Shown here in pieces: positions 16,540 to 24,319 of a stretch of 35,999 nt of DNA. The stretch is from positions 1-35,999 of the forward strand of contig QKAL01000230.1 of the NCBI GenBank assembly GCA_003246475.1. Direction: 5' to 3'. The first letter of the stretch is position 1, and every line of letters starts with the position of its first letter. The DNA is from Lentisphaerota bacterium. GTDB lineage: Bacteria > Verrucomicrobiota > Lentisphaeria > Victivallales > SZUA-371. The position numbers were made by a program, and so were the translations under genes. The notes under the pieces were generated by a model. That model made no database searches and was not told where the DNA came from. It was given only the letters and a program-made list of their open reading frames with translations.

Positions 16540-17691
16540 TTAAAGTAAATCTTTCAATTTTGCATTGGCTTCGGAAAGGTCTTCCCGGGACTCGGATTGA
16601 GGCGCGGGAGTCTCTTCTTCCTCTTCCGCCAGCCCGGCAAGAACAGTTGCCTTGACCTCTTCTTTTCTGATTTCGGCAGCGGTTGGCTGTTGCGGAGCCG
16701 CTACCGGAACGGTTTCTTCCACCAGAAGTTCCTTCAGGACAGCTTTTGTATCTTCTTTCGATACTCCTTCTGTAAGATAATCGGCAACATGGCCTCCACT
16801 GACGACTCCGGCGGTTTCTATACTGTCGGCTTTGGCTTTGTTGATGACATCCAGGAAGAAATTTTCCAGAGACATTCGCGGATTATCGATAGAAAAGGAT
16901 TCGTCCTTAAGTTCTTCTCGCAAAATTTTAAGTACCCGCTCCAAGGCATCAGCCTTCAATAATGGCGTGGTAATGCGACTTTCTTCCGGAATAGTCAACA
17001 GCTCGTCAAGAGTTCCGGTGGCGCGTACTTTCCCACCATACAGGATGATGACGCGATCGCAGATGTCTTCCACATCGCTGAGCAGATGGCTGGTAACTAA
17101 AACCGTCTTGCCGCGCTTTTTCAACAGCAGGATCAAGTCCTTGACTTCACGACAGCCTAATGGGTCCAGTCCCGAAGTTGGTTCGTCTAGAATCAGCAAT
17201 GATGGATCGTTGATCATGGCTTGCGCCAGGCCGATACGCCGCTGCATTCCTTTTGAGAACTCACCCACGGTTCGGCGGCGCGCATGAGTCATGCCGACCA
17301 TGTCCAGCAGCTGATCGATACGGCGTTTACGCTCTGGACCAGACATGTTGAACAGCGAGGCGAAGAAATCAAGCGTTTCTTCCGCGGTCAGATATTTATA
17401 AAGATATGACTCTTCGGGCAGATAACCGATGCGGGTTTTGGTCTCGACGTCGCGCGGTGACTGCCCGAAAATCGTTAGGTTGCCTGCCGTGGGATAAAGC
17501 AACCCCAGCAGCATTTTGACGGTGGTTGATTTTCCGGATCCATTGGGACCGAGTAGCCCGACGACTTCTCCCGGAAAAACCTGGAAGTCGATATCGTTGA
17601 CTGCTCTCGCCTTCGGGCGGTTCCAGAAATCCCGGAACTCTTTGCTCAATCCTACCGCATTGATGATTGGAATCTTGTTGGCTTCTGCCAT
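16540..17691 (-). CDS. ABC transporter ATP-binding protein with long C-terminal extension
   Basis: Nucleotide-binding subunit of the ABC-2-type exporter encoded just downstream. With GTG 17697 as residue 1: Walker A GPNGSGKST at 50-58, Q-loop region YLPEESYLY near 92-100, ABC signature FSKGMQRR at 147-154, Walker B LLILDEP at 167-173 and the H-loop in VTSHLLSDVED near 203. After about residue 235 there are 150 further residues: a small mixed domain, then an Ala/Glu/Pro-rich disordered tail (AEEEEETPAPQSESRED). This extension is longer than in ordinary exporters of this type. I use ATG 17691, which has GGTG five bases upstream; GTG 17697 would add two residues. It lies 28 bp after the P-type ATPase gene. 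Confidence 0.9.
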   Translation of the reverse strand: MAEANKIPIINAVGLSKEFRDFWNRPKARAVNDIDFQVFPGEVVGLLGPNGSGKSTTVKMLLGLLYPTAGNLTIFGQSPRDVETKTRIGYLPEESYLYKYLTAEETLDFFASLFNMSGPERKRRIDQLLDMVGMTHARRRTVGEFSKGMQRRIGLAQAMINDPSLLILDEPTSGLDPLGCREVKDLILLLKKRGKTVLVTSHLLSDVEDICDRVIILYGGKVRATGTLDELLTIPEESRITTPLLKADALERVLKILREELKDESFSIDNPRMSLENFFLDVINKAKADSIETAGVVSGGHVADYLTEGVSKEDTKAVLKELLVEETVPVAAPQQPTAAEIRKEEVKATVLAGLAEEEEETPAPQSESREDLSEANAKLKDLL

Positions 17692-17719
17692 CGTCACACC
17701 ATTTGTTATTTAAAATTAA

Positions 17720-19795
17720 TCAATCCGTATTAGCTTCCGCCGCCTGGCGCCGGTTATCTTCCAGCGTCAGCTCTTCTCCCGTCCGCACCAGTCTGGCGCT
17801 GTTGAAAATAATCAATACCGTACTGAGAGAATGTAATATTGCCGCTGCGATAGGCGACATCCAGCCGAAAACGGAAAGGATCATTCCTCCGAAGACGAAC
17901 AACATGCCCAAGAACAGGTTCTGGCTGATGACGATACGGGATTTCCGCGAGAGAAGCACCAGCATTGGAATGCGACGCAGGTCGTTGGTCATCAGGGCAA
18001 TGGAGGCGCTGTTGACCGCGATGTCGCTGCCGATGGCTCCCATGGCGATACCCAGATCGCCCGCCGCCAGCGCCGGAGCGTCGTTGACGCCGTCGCCGAC
18101 AACCGCGACCATGGAATGACCTTTAACCTTTTCCACGTAAGCGACCTTGCCTTCCGGCAGACATTCGCTGCGGTATTCATCGATCTTAAGCTGCTGTGCG
18201 ACGGTTTCAGCCACTGATTCGCGGTCCCCGGTAACCATCGCGCAATGTTCAACGCCGAGTACTTTCAAGGAATTGACCATTTCCGTGGCTTCATTGCGGA
18301 TCTTGTCCTTGAAGCCGATCCAGCCGATGGCGGATTTGCCTTTGGCAACGTAGATGACGCTCATGCCGAAACTTTCGCTTTCCTTTTTGCCGGTATGAAC
18401 GTTCGATACATCAACATTCATTGAACTGAGCCAATTAAGACGGCCGAGGAAATATTTTTCACCGTTAATTACCGCACTGACGCCTTTACCGTGTTCTTCC
18501 TGGAAGTCATGGGCTTCCTTGAGTTTCAGCCCGGCTTCAACGGCAAGCCGCTGCAATGCTTTGGCGGTCGGGTGATTGGAGTGTACTTCCGCCGAAGCCG
18601 CACAGAGCAGCAGCTCCGCCGGTTCAATACCGTTTACCGGAGCCAGCCGAGCCACGGAAAGTATCCCGTCGGTCAGGGTTCCGGTTTTGTCGAACACGAA
18701 AGTACGGATCTTCGAGGCGAGTTCCAGATGTGCGACATTTTTAATGAAAATACCCAGACGTGCCGCTGCGGCGACTGCCGCCACCACCGCGGTCGGAGTG
18801 GCCAGGACGATGGCGCAGGGACAGGCAATGACCATCAGAGTGATAACGCGCTTCATGTCTCCTTCGGAAATCCACCAGGTTAAAGCGGCCAGCATCAACA
18901 CCATCGGAGTATAAAAGCCCGCGTAACGGTCAATAATGCGTACTATCGGTGTGCGGCTGCTTTCCGCGGCGATAATCATTTCCTTGACCTTGCCCAGCGT
19001 GGTGTCTTCCCCGAGCTTGGTGACGCGAATCTCTACGCTGCCGGTCAGATTCTGGGTTCCGGCGAAAACTTCGCTGCCGATCTCTTTATCAACCGGGAGA
19101 GATTCCCCGGTGATGGAGGCCTGATTGACGGTAGTCTCGCCTTTTGCGATTACGCCGTCTACCGGAAAGTTATCGCCGGGGCGGACGCGGATAATGTCGC
19201 CGACTGCCAATTCGAGCACGTCAACTTCCAGTTCATTGCCCTCAATAATCTTGTTGGCGGTGTGAGGCGTCAATTTGACCAGCTCCTCAATCGAACGCTG
19301 TGCGCCGCTGGCGGTTCGCGATTCGATAATGATGGTGATCAACAGGAAAAAGGCAATGATGCCGGCGGTCTGGAAATCGCTACCGGCAAAGGCGGAAAGG
19401 ATGGCCAGCGCCACCAGTTCATTCATGTATACCTTGCCGCGGATCAGGTCTTTGATTGCCGTAAAGATGATCGGCAGTGCCAGAATGACTCCGCCCAAAA
19501 TGGCACTCAAATTCGCCGCAAACACCTGCGCGGGAAACAGCCATTGCAGCAGGAAGGAGTTGGCGACAAAAAAACCACCGATCAAGGCACTGGAAAGCCG
19601 CCCCATTGAGCGTTCGTGTCCTGTTCCTTCGGATATATTACCGCATACGGGGCAGGTTACCCCTTTGGCGTGAACGTGTTTCTGTGCCTGCTCATGGTTG
19701 TGTTCATGGGCATGGTCATGGGCATGGTCATGACCGCAGGAGCAATTTCCGTGTTCGGCATGCTCATGTTCCGCATTGGCGATTGCTTCAGCCAT
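17720..19795 (-). CDS. P1B-type heavy-metal-transporting ATPase with His-rich N-terminus
   Basis: Metal cation pump of 691 residues. The first 42 residues hold twelve histidines plus a CSC, and C48/C51 form a CPVCG element; this replaces the usual HMA domain. Eight membrane helices are expected. Actuator loop TGES is at 229-232, the intramembrane metal site CPC at 325-327, phosphorylation site DKTGT at 369-373 (D369), the P1B-specific HP pair at 408-409 and GDGVND at 567-572. The last helices read LHSLSTVLIIFNSARL, without the DG of classical Zn/Cd pumps, so the metal is uncertain; the His tail favours Zn, Ni, Co or Cu. Its ribosome site AAAGGTGA overlaps the stop of the HflK-like gene, showing coupling with it. 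Confidence 0.93.
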   Translation of the reverse strand: MAEAIANAEHEHAEHGNCSCGHDHAHDHAHEHNHEQAQKHVHAKGVTCPVCGNISEGTGHERSMGRLSSALIGGFFVANSFLLQWLFPAQVFAANLSAILGGVILALPIIFTAIKDLIRGKVYMNELVALAILSAFAGSDFQTAGIIAFFLLITIIIESRTASGAQRSIEELVKLTPHTANKIIEGNELEVDVLELAVGDIIRVRPGDNFPVDGVIAKGETTVNQASITGESLPVDKEIGSEVFAGTQNLTGSVEIRVTKLGEDTTLGKVKEMIIAAESSRTPIVRIIDRYAGFYTPMVLMLAALTWWISEGDMKRVITLMVIACPCAIVLATPTAVVAAVAAAARLGIFIKNVAHLELASKIRTFVFDKTGTLTDGILSVARLAPVNGIEPAELLLCAASAEVHSNHPTAKALQRLAVEAGLKLKEAHDFQEEHGKGVSAVINGEKYFLGRLNWLSSMNVDVSNVHTGKKESESFGMSVIYVAKGKSAIGWIGFKDKIRNEATEMVNSLKVLGVEHCAMVTGDRESVAETVAQQLKIDEYRSECLPEGKVAYVEKVKGHSMVAVVGDGVNDAPALAAGDLGIAMGAIGSDIAVNSASIALMTNDLRRIPMLVLLSRKSRIVISQNLFLGMLFVFGGMILSVFGWMSPIAAAILHSLSTVLIIFNSARLVRTGEELTLEDNRRQAAEANTD

Positions 19796-19808
19796 ATCTA
19801 ATCACCTT

Positions 19809-20951
19809 TTACTTTTGGTTGTTAGTCGTTTGCTGGACTTTTTTCGGCTCGGGATTGATTTTCAGGCGAACTTCCTGATTGCCGCGGGCCGATTTATATA
19901 GAATGAATTTTTCCTTGGTCGAAGCCAGGACATCTGCCAGGGTATAGTTATACAGGGCAACCAGGACAGTGTCGGGGCTTTTGAGATATTCTTCATTGAT
20001 CTTGTTGAAATAAAAGGCTTCCGATTTGATTTCCGCCACGATTCTGGTTTTGTAATTCTGGGCTTCCGCCAGAATCATAACTTTGTCGGAGGAGGCGGCG
20101 TTTTCCTGCTGGATCTGATAGGTCAACGCTTCACTGATCATTCTTTCCCGTTCCTGGCGGGCAATGCTTACTTCGTCGAATGCCGCTTTGGTTTTTTGCG
20201 GAGGTACCGCACCGCCAAGAGTGACAGACTCGATTTCAACACCGATATCCAGTTTTGTGATGGCCTCTAAGAATCCATTCTGAACGTCACTGATATAGCT
20301 CTGGTTGTTGTAGAGCGCCTCTTCGACCTTGTGTCTGGCGGTAACCTTTATTACAACGTTGCGGAGTTCGTTCTGCATCAGGACCAGCGGTCCGCCGTCG
20401 TAAGACTCTTCACCGTTCACAGTTTTTGCCGTTTCTTTGTCCGCAAACGGGGCTGTTGCCGCGATGACGTTCTCGTAATATTTCTGCGGGTTGCTGATCT
20501 TATAGACCACGTTCCAACTGGTATGGATTATATTGGCGTCGGCGGAGATCAGATAGTTATCGCGACCCGGTTCAAGAGGTCCTCCCTGAGGCGGAGGGGC
20601 GCCTTCCATCATCGGCATGGTCTGGGCCGTAAAAGAGATGGAGAAACTCTGCTGGTTCATCGGGATTTCGATAAACTCGTCTATCGGACGCGGGAACGCC
20701 CAGCTCCACCCCTTGCTGATAACAGATTCAACTTTGCCAAAACGTATCATAAGCATTGCACTCTGCGGTTTAACAATCTTAAATCCGCCAATAGCGAAAG
20801 AGTACACCAGCATTCCGATAATCAGCACGGCCATAATCAGAAACGCAACCTGCAGGCTGCGGACAAAGGCTTTCAGGCCCAAGTCATAACGGCCGTAATT
20901 ATGTTCCTGCCCATGAACGTGATGTTCGTGTTCATTATCCATGTTATTCAT
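19809..20951 (-). CDS. HflK-like SPFH/band-7 protein with short His-rich N-terminus
   Basis: Stomatin/prohibitin-fold membrane protein; relatives HflK/HflC assemble into large cages around the FtsH protease and modulate it. Residues 1-20 carry a His cluster (H8, H10, H11, H13, H17), then one membrane anchor at 34-55 and the SPFH domain from about 58 (KPQSAMLMIRFGKVESVISKGWSWAFPRPIDE) to 260. Residues 260-325 form a charged helix (EVSIARQERERMISEALTYQ) as in HflK. Length of 380 is close to HflK. Most HflK proteins have a Gly/Gln-rich head; here it is His/Glu-rich, like the pump encoded 13 bp downstream. It is the third of three consecutive SPFH genes. It could be a pump-associated scaffold rather than a general FtsH modulator. 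Confidence 0.85.
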   Translation of the reverse strand: MNNMDNEHEHHVHGQEHNYGRYDLGLKAFVRSLQVAFLIMAVLIIGMLVYSFAIGGFKIVKPQSAMLMIRFGKVESVISKGWSWAFPRPIDEFIEIPMNQQSFSISFTAQTMPMMEGAPPPQGGPLEPGRDNYLISADANIIHTSWNVVYKISNPQKYYENVIAATAPFADKETAKTVNGEESYDGGPLVLMQNELRNVVIKVTARHKVEEALYNNQSYISDVQNGFLEAITKLDIGVEIESVTLGGAVPPQKTKAAFDEVSIARQERERMISEALTYQIQQENAASSDKVMILAEAQNYKTRIVAEIKSEAFYFNKINEEYLKSPDTVLVALYNYTLADVLASTKEKFILYKSARGNQEVRLKINPEPKKVQQTTNNQK

Positions 20952-20971
20952 AATTCCGTCACCGTTTCGGT

Positions 20972-21907
20972 TTACTTTTTGCTTCCGTTATCGATTTTTT
21001 CCGCGCCGGCCTTCAAAATATCAAACGGGGCGGAATCGGTATCCAGGATCAGCGTTGTCTTCTGACCCATGATCTTCTTCATGGAATCCAGTTTGCGCAA
21101 GAACGCCGCCAGTTGCGGGTTCTTGTTGAATTCGCTGTAATATTTGGCTGCCATGGCATCGCCATCAGCGCGGATGGTCTTGGCTTCGGCTTCGGCGTCG
21201 GTCAGGATCTTGGTTTTTTCCGCATCAGCTTTGCTGCGGATATCTTTTGCCCGGCTTTCGCCTTCGGCGCGATACTGGCTGGAAATGGTCTGGCGCTCGG
21301 CGATCATGCGGTTAAATACCGAGGAGGTTGTGTTTGCCGGGATGCCGATATTGTTGATGCCGACACTGACCACTTCCACGCCGTACTGACTACGGGTTTT
21401 CAGGTTCAGTTCATCACAGATCATTTTTTCTATTTCCGAAAGCTTCATCTTGTTCGCGTCGGTGTTAATCAGCTGGTCGAAGCGGTATTTACCGATAACC
21501 AGCGATTTTTCGCTCCGCATCCAGTCACTGAGAGATTCTTCGGCGCGGGGAATGGTCATCCAGGTGGTATAAAAGAGTACGGGGTCAACGATCTTGTAAG
21601 CGATATATATGCCGATCAGAACGTTCTGTCCGTCTTTAGTGAGGGTCTCTTCGATCTTACCGCCTTTGCCTTCAAAACAGCGGATGCGTTTGTCGAACTT
21701 GTAGATGCTCTGGATCGGGTATGGCCAGCGGAAGTTCAAACCGGAATCGGCTGTACCGGAGATTTTCCCGAGAGTGGTGATAACAGCATATTCGGTGTTC
21801 TTTACTTGAAATGAGATGATCGTAATGATGAAGACCACCGCAACCATGATTCCGAGTAAAATGGTGACCCAGTGTTTGGGCGCCCGTTGTTCTTGTTTCG
21901 CCGACAT
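20972..21907 (-). CDS. HflC-like SPFH/band-7 protein
   Basis: 311-residue stomatin-like protein with an N-terminal membrane segment at residues 13-33 and an SPFH domain covering about 33-230 (YAVITTLGKISGTADSGLNFRWPYPIQSIYKFDKR; GVEVVSVGINNIGIPANTTSSVFNRM). The following helix has the HflC-type AEGESRAKDIRSKADAEKTK pattern (about 225-255). Length and order agree with HflC, the partner of HflK in a hetero-oligomeric cage. It has AAGGAG before its ATG and sits between the large SPFH gene (54 bp gap) and the HflK-like gene (20 bp gap). No FtsH gene is in the window. HflC is the best guess, but in this setting the partner set may differ from E. coli. Confidence 0.88.
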   Translation of the reverse strand: MSAKQEQRAPKHWVTILLGIMVAVVFIITIISFQVKNTEYAVITTLGKISGTADSGLNFRWPYPIQSIYKFDKRIRCFEGKGGKIEETLTKDGQNVLIGIYIAYKIVDPVLFYTTWMTIPRAEESLSDWMRSEKSLVIGKYRFDQLINTDANKMKLSEIEKMICDELNLKTRSQYGVEVVSVGINNIGIPANTTSSVFNRMIAERQTISSQYRAEGESRAKDIRSKADAEKTKILTDAEAEAKTIRADGDAMAAKYYSEFNKNPQLAAFLRKLDSMKKIMGQKTTLILDTDSAPFDILKAGAEKIDNGSKK

Positions 21908-21961
21908 CTACATTCTCCTTCTTTATTTATAAAGTATAATTTAAAATTACTGATTTAAGGT

Positions 21962-23884
21962 TTATTTGGTTACATTGCCGAGATCCGTATCCAGCAGATC
22001 AAGCCGCTCTTTCTCCTCCAGATTGATCTCGTAGATCTCATAGGGGATGGATTTGGAGAAGATGAATTTCCGGATGCTGTTGCAATCGCGTTCCAGGAAA
22101 TCGAGATAGGTTCGTAATTTGAAAATTTGCGGCATGGCGTTGTAAGAGAGAAGCTGTTTGCTGAAACGTTCAGCTTCGGCGGCAGAAACGCGGATCATAT
22201 TGTCGCTGTATGCCTTGGCGATCAGAGTAATACGGTCGGCCTGGGATTTGGCCGCAGGGATAGTCTTGATCTCATAGGCTTCGGCTTCGAGGATCTTGGT
22301 TTCCTTTTCTTCCATGGCGTTGATGACGTCATGGAACGAAGGCGCAACTTTTTCTATCTGAGGATGAACGTCGTGAATGTTCACGGCAACAATGGTGATG
22401 CCGAGATTATGGGCGTCACAGGACTCCTGAAGCTGTTTTTTCAGTGCGGCGGTTGTCTCCCCGCGTCCTTCGGACATGACCTTAAACAGATCGACGCTGG
22501 CAAAATATTTCGTGACGATCTGTTCCCCGATTTTCTGAACCATATTGGATGGATCGTAGTTGTCGAAGATATAGGCTTTGACATGATCTTTGTTGATGGT
22601 GAACTGGATCGGAATACTTGCGCCCAGAAGCGAGAGGGAACCCGAGGCGGAATCTTCGCCCTGAGTGTTGCGAACCGCAACCAGAAACTCTTTTTCCTGA
22701 GCATAATGTTTTTTGGTCCACAGGACGATATCGGGCTGAAGAGCCACACCGTCTTTCATTTCCAGCGAAGCTCCGACTCTGACCTCATGGATCTCGGTAC
22801 AGGATATCTTCTGAATGACCTCCATGGGATATGGCCACTTGTAATATACTCCCGCTTCGAGAGGGGCTTCATTTATCAGCTTGCCGAAGCGCAGCCGGAA
22901 GCCGACTTCATTGTGATTGACCTCGACAATGCCGGTGAAAAGCCAGAACAACAGTGCCCACAACAGCAGGATGGGAACGAGGGCTTTCTCAAAAAAGCCG
23001 TAAAGCGCGGTCTTCGAGACTTTAAAACCGAACTGATAATCAAGTGCGTCGGCGATATTGCGCATGACTCCGCCGGGTTCGGTAAAGAGCGCCAGAATTC
23101 GGCTTTCATAAACCGGGCGGACCTCTTCAATAGTACGTGGGCGGTAAAATTCGGTAACCAAACTGATTAACAGCTCTACATCCAGCAGAACAAAAAACCA
23201 GAAAATGATTTTTGCGAATGTTGCATCATACACCAGGCGGTGTTCGGTCTTGCCATAGCGGTACAACAAAGATGAAGCCGTTGCCAGCAGCATGGCAATA
23301 AACGCGGCGATCAGCCAGGCACCTACCGGGCGCAGCCAGCGGAATGTTTTGGCGCGGGACTGGCCGATACAGAATGCTCCTGAAAAGGCGCTTATAAACA
23401 TTAAAACCACGCAGACAAAGGCCACATGCAGTGTGTTTTTGGGTTCCAATGGCACCAGGCGACCGCTCCATTCACGCGCAAAAAGCACCAACATCGCCGT
23501 AATGACCACGATACTGATGATGGACATCACATACGGGGCGAAACGTTCGTAATTCTGGAACGCTCTTCCGGAGGTGAAACGGACGTCTTCTTCGGTATTG
23601 AACGCGCTGTCCTTACGCTCTTTGAGGAGTTGTTTTTCAATCTCTTCATAGCTGGCGGCGGCGGAAAGTTTGCCGTAGATCATGGCGGCGACGGCAAAGA
23701 GCGTAGCGATAATAAAGGGGATTATACCGATGGCATAGGCGTCAAGTCCGGCCCATTTGGACACCAGCCCGGTAAAAAAGATCAGCAAGGTGATAATTGC
23801 CGCGCCGATGCCGACGAAAAGTGAAACATTGAAAAGGAGCTTGGAACCTTCGATATTTTCTTTAATCAGACTTTCATTTGCCAT
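21962..23884 (-). CDS. Multi-spanning SPFH/HflK-like protein
   Basis: A 640-residue protein with two parts. The first 325 residues contain about seven hydrophobic segments (near 17-40, 47-70, 114-136, 147-170, 183-205, 223-245 and 305-325), with a charged linker near 75-110. The rest is an SPFH domain (VEVNHNEVGFRLRFGKLINEAPLEAGVYYKWPYP, from about 326) and an HflK-type helical region (ILEAEAYEIKTIPAAKSQADRI), ending in a short tail. Ordinary HflK has one membrane segment, so this polytopic N-terminal half is an unusual fusion. It is the first gene of the seven-gene operon. The start ATG is preceded by GAAAGAAG. It probably forms a hetero-oligomer with the two following SPFH proteins. Confidence 0.85.
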   Translation of the reverse strand: MANESLIKENIEGSKLLFNVSLFVGIGAAIITLLIFFTGLVSKWAGLDAYAIGIIPFIIATLFAVAAMIYGKLSAAASYEEIEKQLLKERKDSAFNTEEDVRFTSGRAFQNYERFAPYVMSIISIVVITAMLVLFAREWSGRLVPLEPKNTLHVAFVCVVLMFISAFSGAFCIGQSRAKTFRWLRPVGAWLIAAFIAMLLATASSLLYRYGKTEHRLVYDATFAKIIFWFFVLLDVELLISLVTEFYRPRTIEEVRPVYESRILALFTEPGGVMRNIADALDYQFGFKVSKTALYGFFEKALVPILLLWALLFWLFTGIVEVNHNEVGFRLRFGKLINEAPLEAGVYYKWPYPMEVIQKISCTEIHEVRVGASLEMKDGVALQPDIVLWTKKHYAQEKEFLVAVRNTQGEDSASGSLSLLGASIPIQFTINKDHVKAYIFDNYDPSNMVQKIGEQIVTKYFASVDLFKVMSEGRGETTAALKKQLQESCDAHNLGITIVAVNIHDVHPQIEKVAPSFHDVINAMEEKETKILEAEAYEIKTIPAAKSQADRITLIAKAYSDNMIRVSAAEAERFSKQLLSYNAMPQIFKLRTYLDFLERDCNSIRKFIFSKSIPYEIYEINLEEKERLDLLDTDLGNVTK

Positions 23885-23937
23885 AATCGCGCTTCTTTCA
23901 TCCCTTTGGAGTTATGGTCCTGTGTGTATGGATTCCT

Positions 23938-23965
23938 ATTTTAACATGCTTTTGTTCAAAAACAA
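23938..23965 (-). promoter_or_regulatory. Possible promoter of the seven-gene operon
   Basis: Minus-strand TTGTTT (23965-23960) and TAAAAT (23943-23938) with a 16-bp spacer, about 50-80 bp before the start codon of the multi-spanning SPFH gene. Confidence 0.4.
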
Positions 23966-24027
23966 ACGATTTTCTTTCGCCGCGGCATATTTTTTTACAT
24001 AAAGAATCCTCTGCTGAGACATTATTG

Positions 24028-24063
24028 AAAAAAACACCATCCCTTTCCCGTGCCAGGATGGCG
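24028..24063 (-). terminator. Intrinsic terminator upstream of the seven-gene operon, minus orientation
   Basis: On the minus strand CCATCC (24061-24056) pairs with GGATGG (24042-24037) around a 13-nt loop, extended outward by a G-T and a C-G pair, and is followed by seven Ts (24034-24028). No minus-strand gene lies between it and the divergent LacI gene. It would therefore end a short RNA or act as an attenuator for transcription entering the operon. A weak promoter candidate, TTTACA-N17-CAAAAT, lies at 24145-24117 on the same strand. Confidence 0.6.
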
Positions 24064-24192
24064 GTCAAATGAGATGATGAAACAAATCACTGTGACGTGC
24101 ATAGTATGACAGCGTTATTTTGAAAATGTTCCAGGTATTTGTAAATATGTTGGCTTTCTTTCTTAAATATTAAAGAGATTAATGCAAGAATG

Positions 24193-24210
24193 CGTGAATA
24201 ATTATGCACG
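24193..24210. promoter_or_regulatory. 18-bp near-perfect palindrome, candidate operator
   Basis: CGTGAATAATTATGCACG: only one symmetric pair mismatches (A against G). It lies 50 bp upstream of the -35 box of the LacI promoter and 127 bp upstream of its start codon. The position suits an activator or a distal repressor site. Confidence 0.5.
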
Positions 24211-24259
24211 TTCAATTCATGTTTATTTGCATAAAGATACATTTTATTCATTTTATGTA

Positions 24260-24288
24260 TTGCATTTATTCATGACACCGTTTATAAT
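24260..24288 (+). promoter_or_regulatory. Sigma-70 promoter of cassette B
   Basis: TTGCAT (24260-24265), a 17-bp spacer and a perfect TATAAT (24283-24288), 31 bp before the LacI start codon. The right arm of an ATACAT/ATGTAT inverted repeat touches the -35 box. Confidence 0.65.
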
Positions 24289-24319
24289 TAATGTTATAGA
24301 CAAATCAAACGAGGAATTT

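Larger units (their letters stand above)
23885..24319. other. 435-bp divergent intergenic region
   Basis: It separates the minus-strand seven-gene operon from plus-strand cassette B and holds control signals for both. On the minus side these are a promoter-like pair at 23965-23938 and an intrinsic terminator at 24063-24028. On the plus side they are an 18-bp palindrome at 24193-24210, an ATACAT/ATGTAT inverted repeat (24237-24242, 24255-24260) and the promoter at 24260-24288. No protein-coding frame is convincing; the frame upstream of 24320 is only the open lead-in to the LacI gene. Confidence 0.7.

Noticed and set aside
22127-23170. 347-codon plus-strand frame
   Set aside because: Antisense to the multi-spanning SPFH gene; no recognisable domain or ribosome site.
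24182-24319. N-terminal extension of the cassette B LacI protein
   Set aside because: It would contain the promoter and a palindrome, and the extra residues do not resemble any LacI N-terminus; ATG 24320 has a ribosome site.
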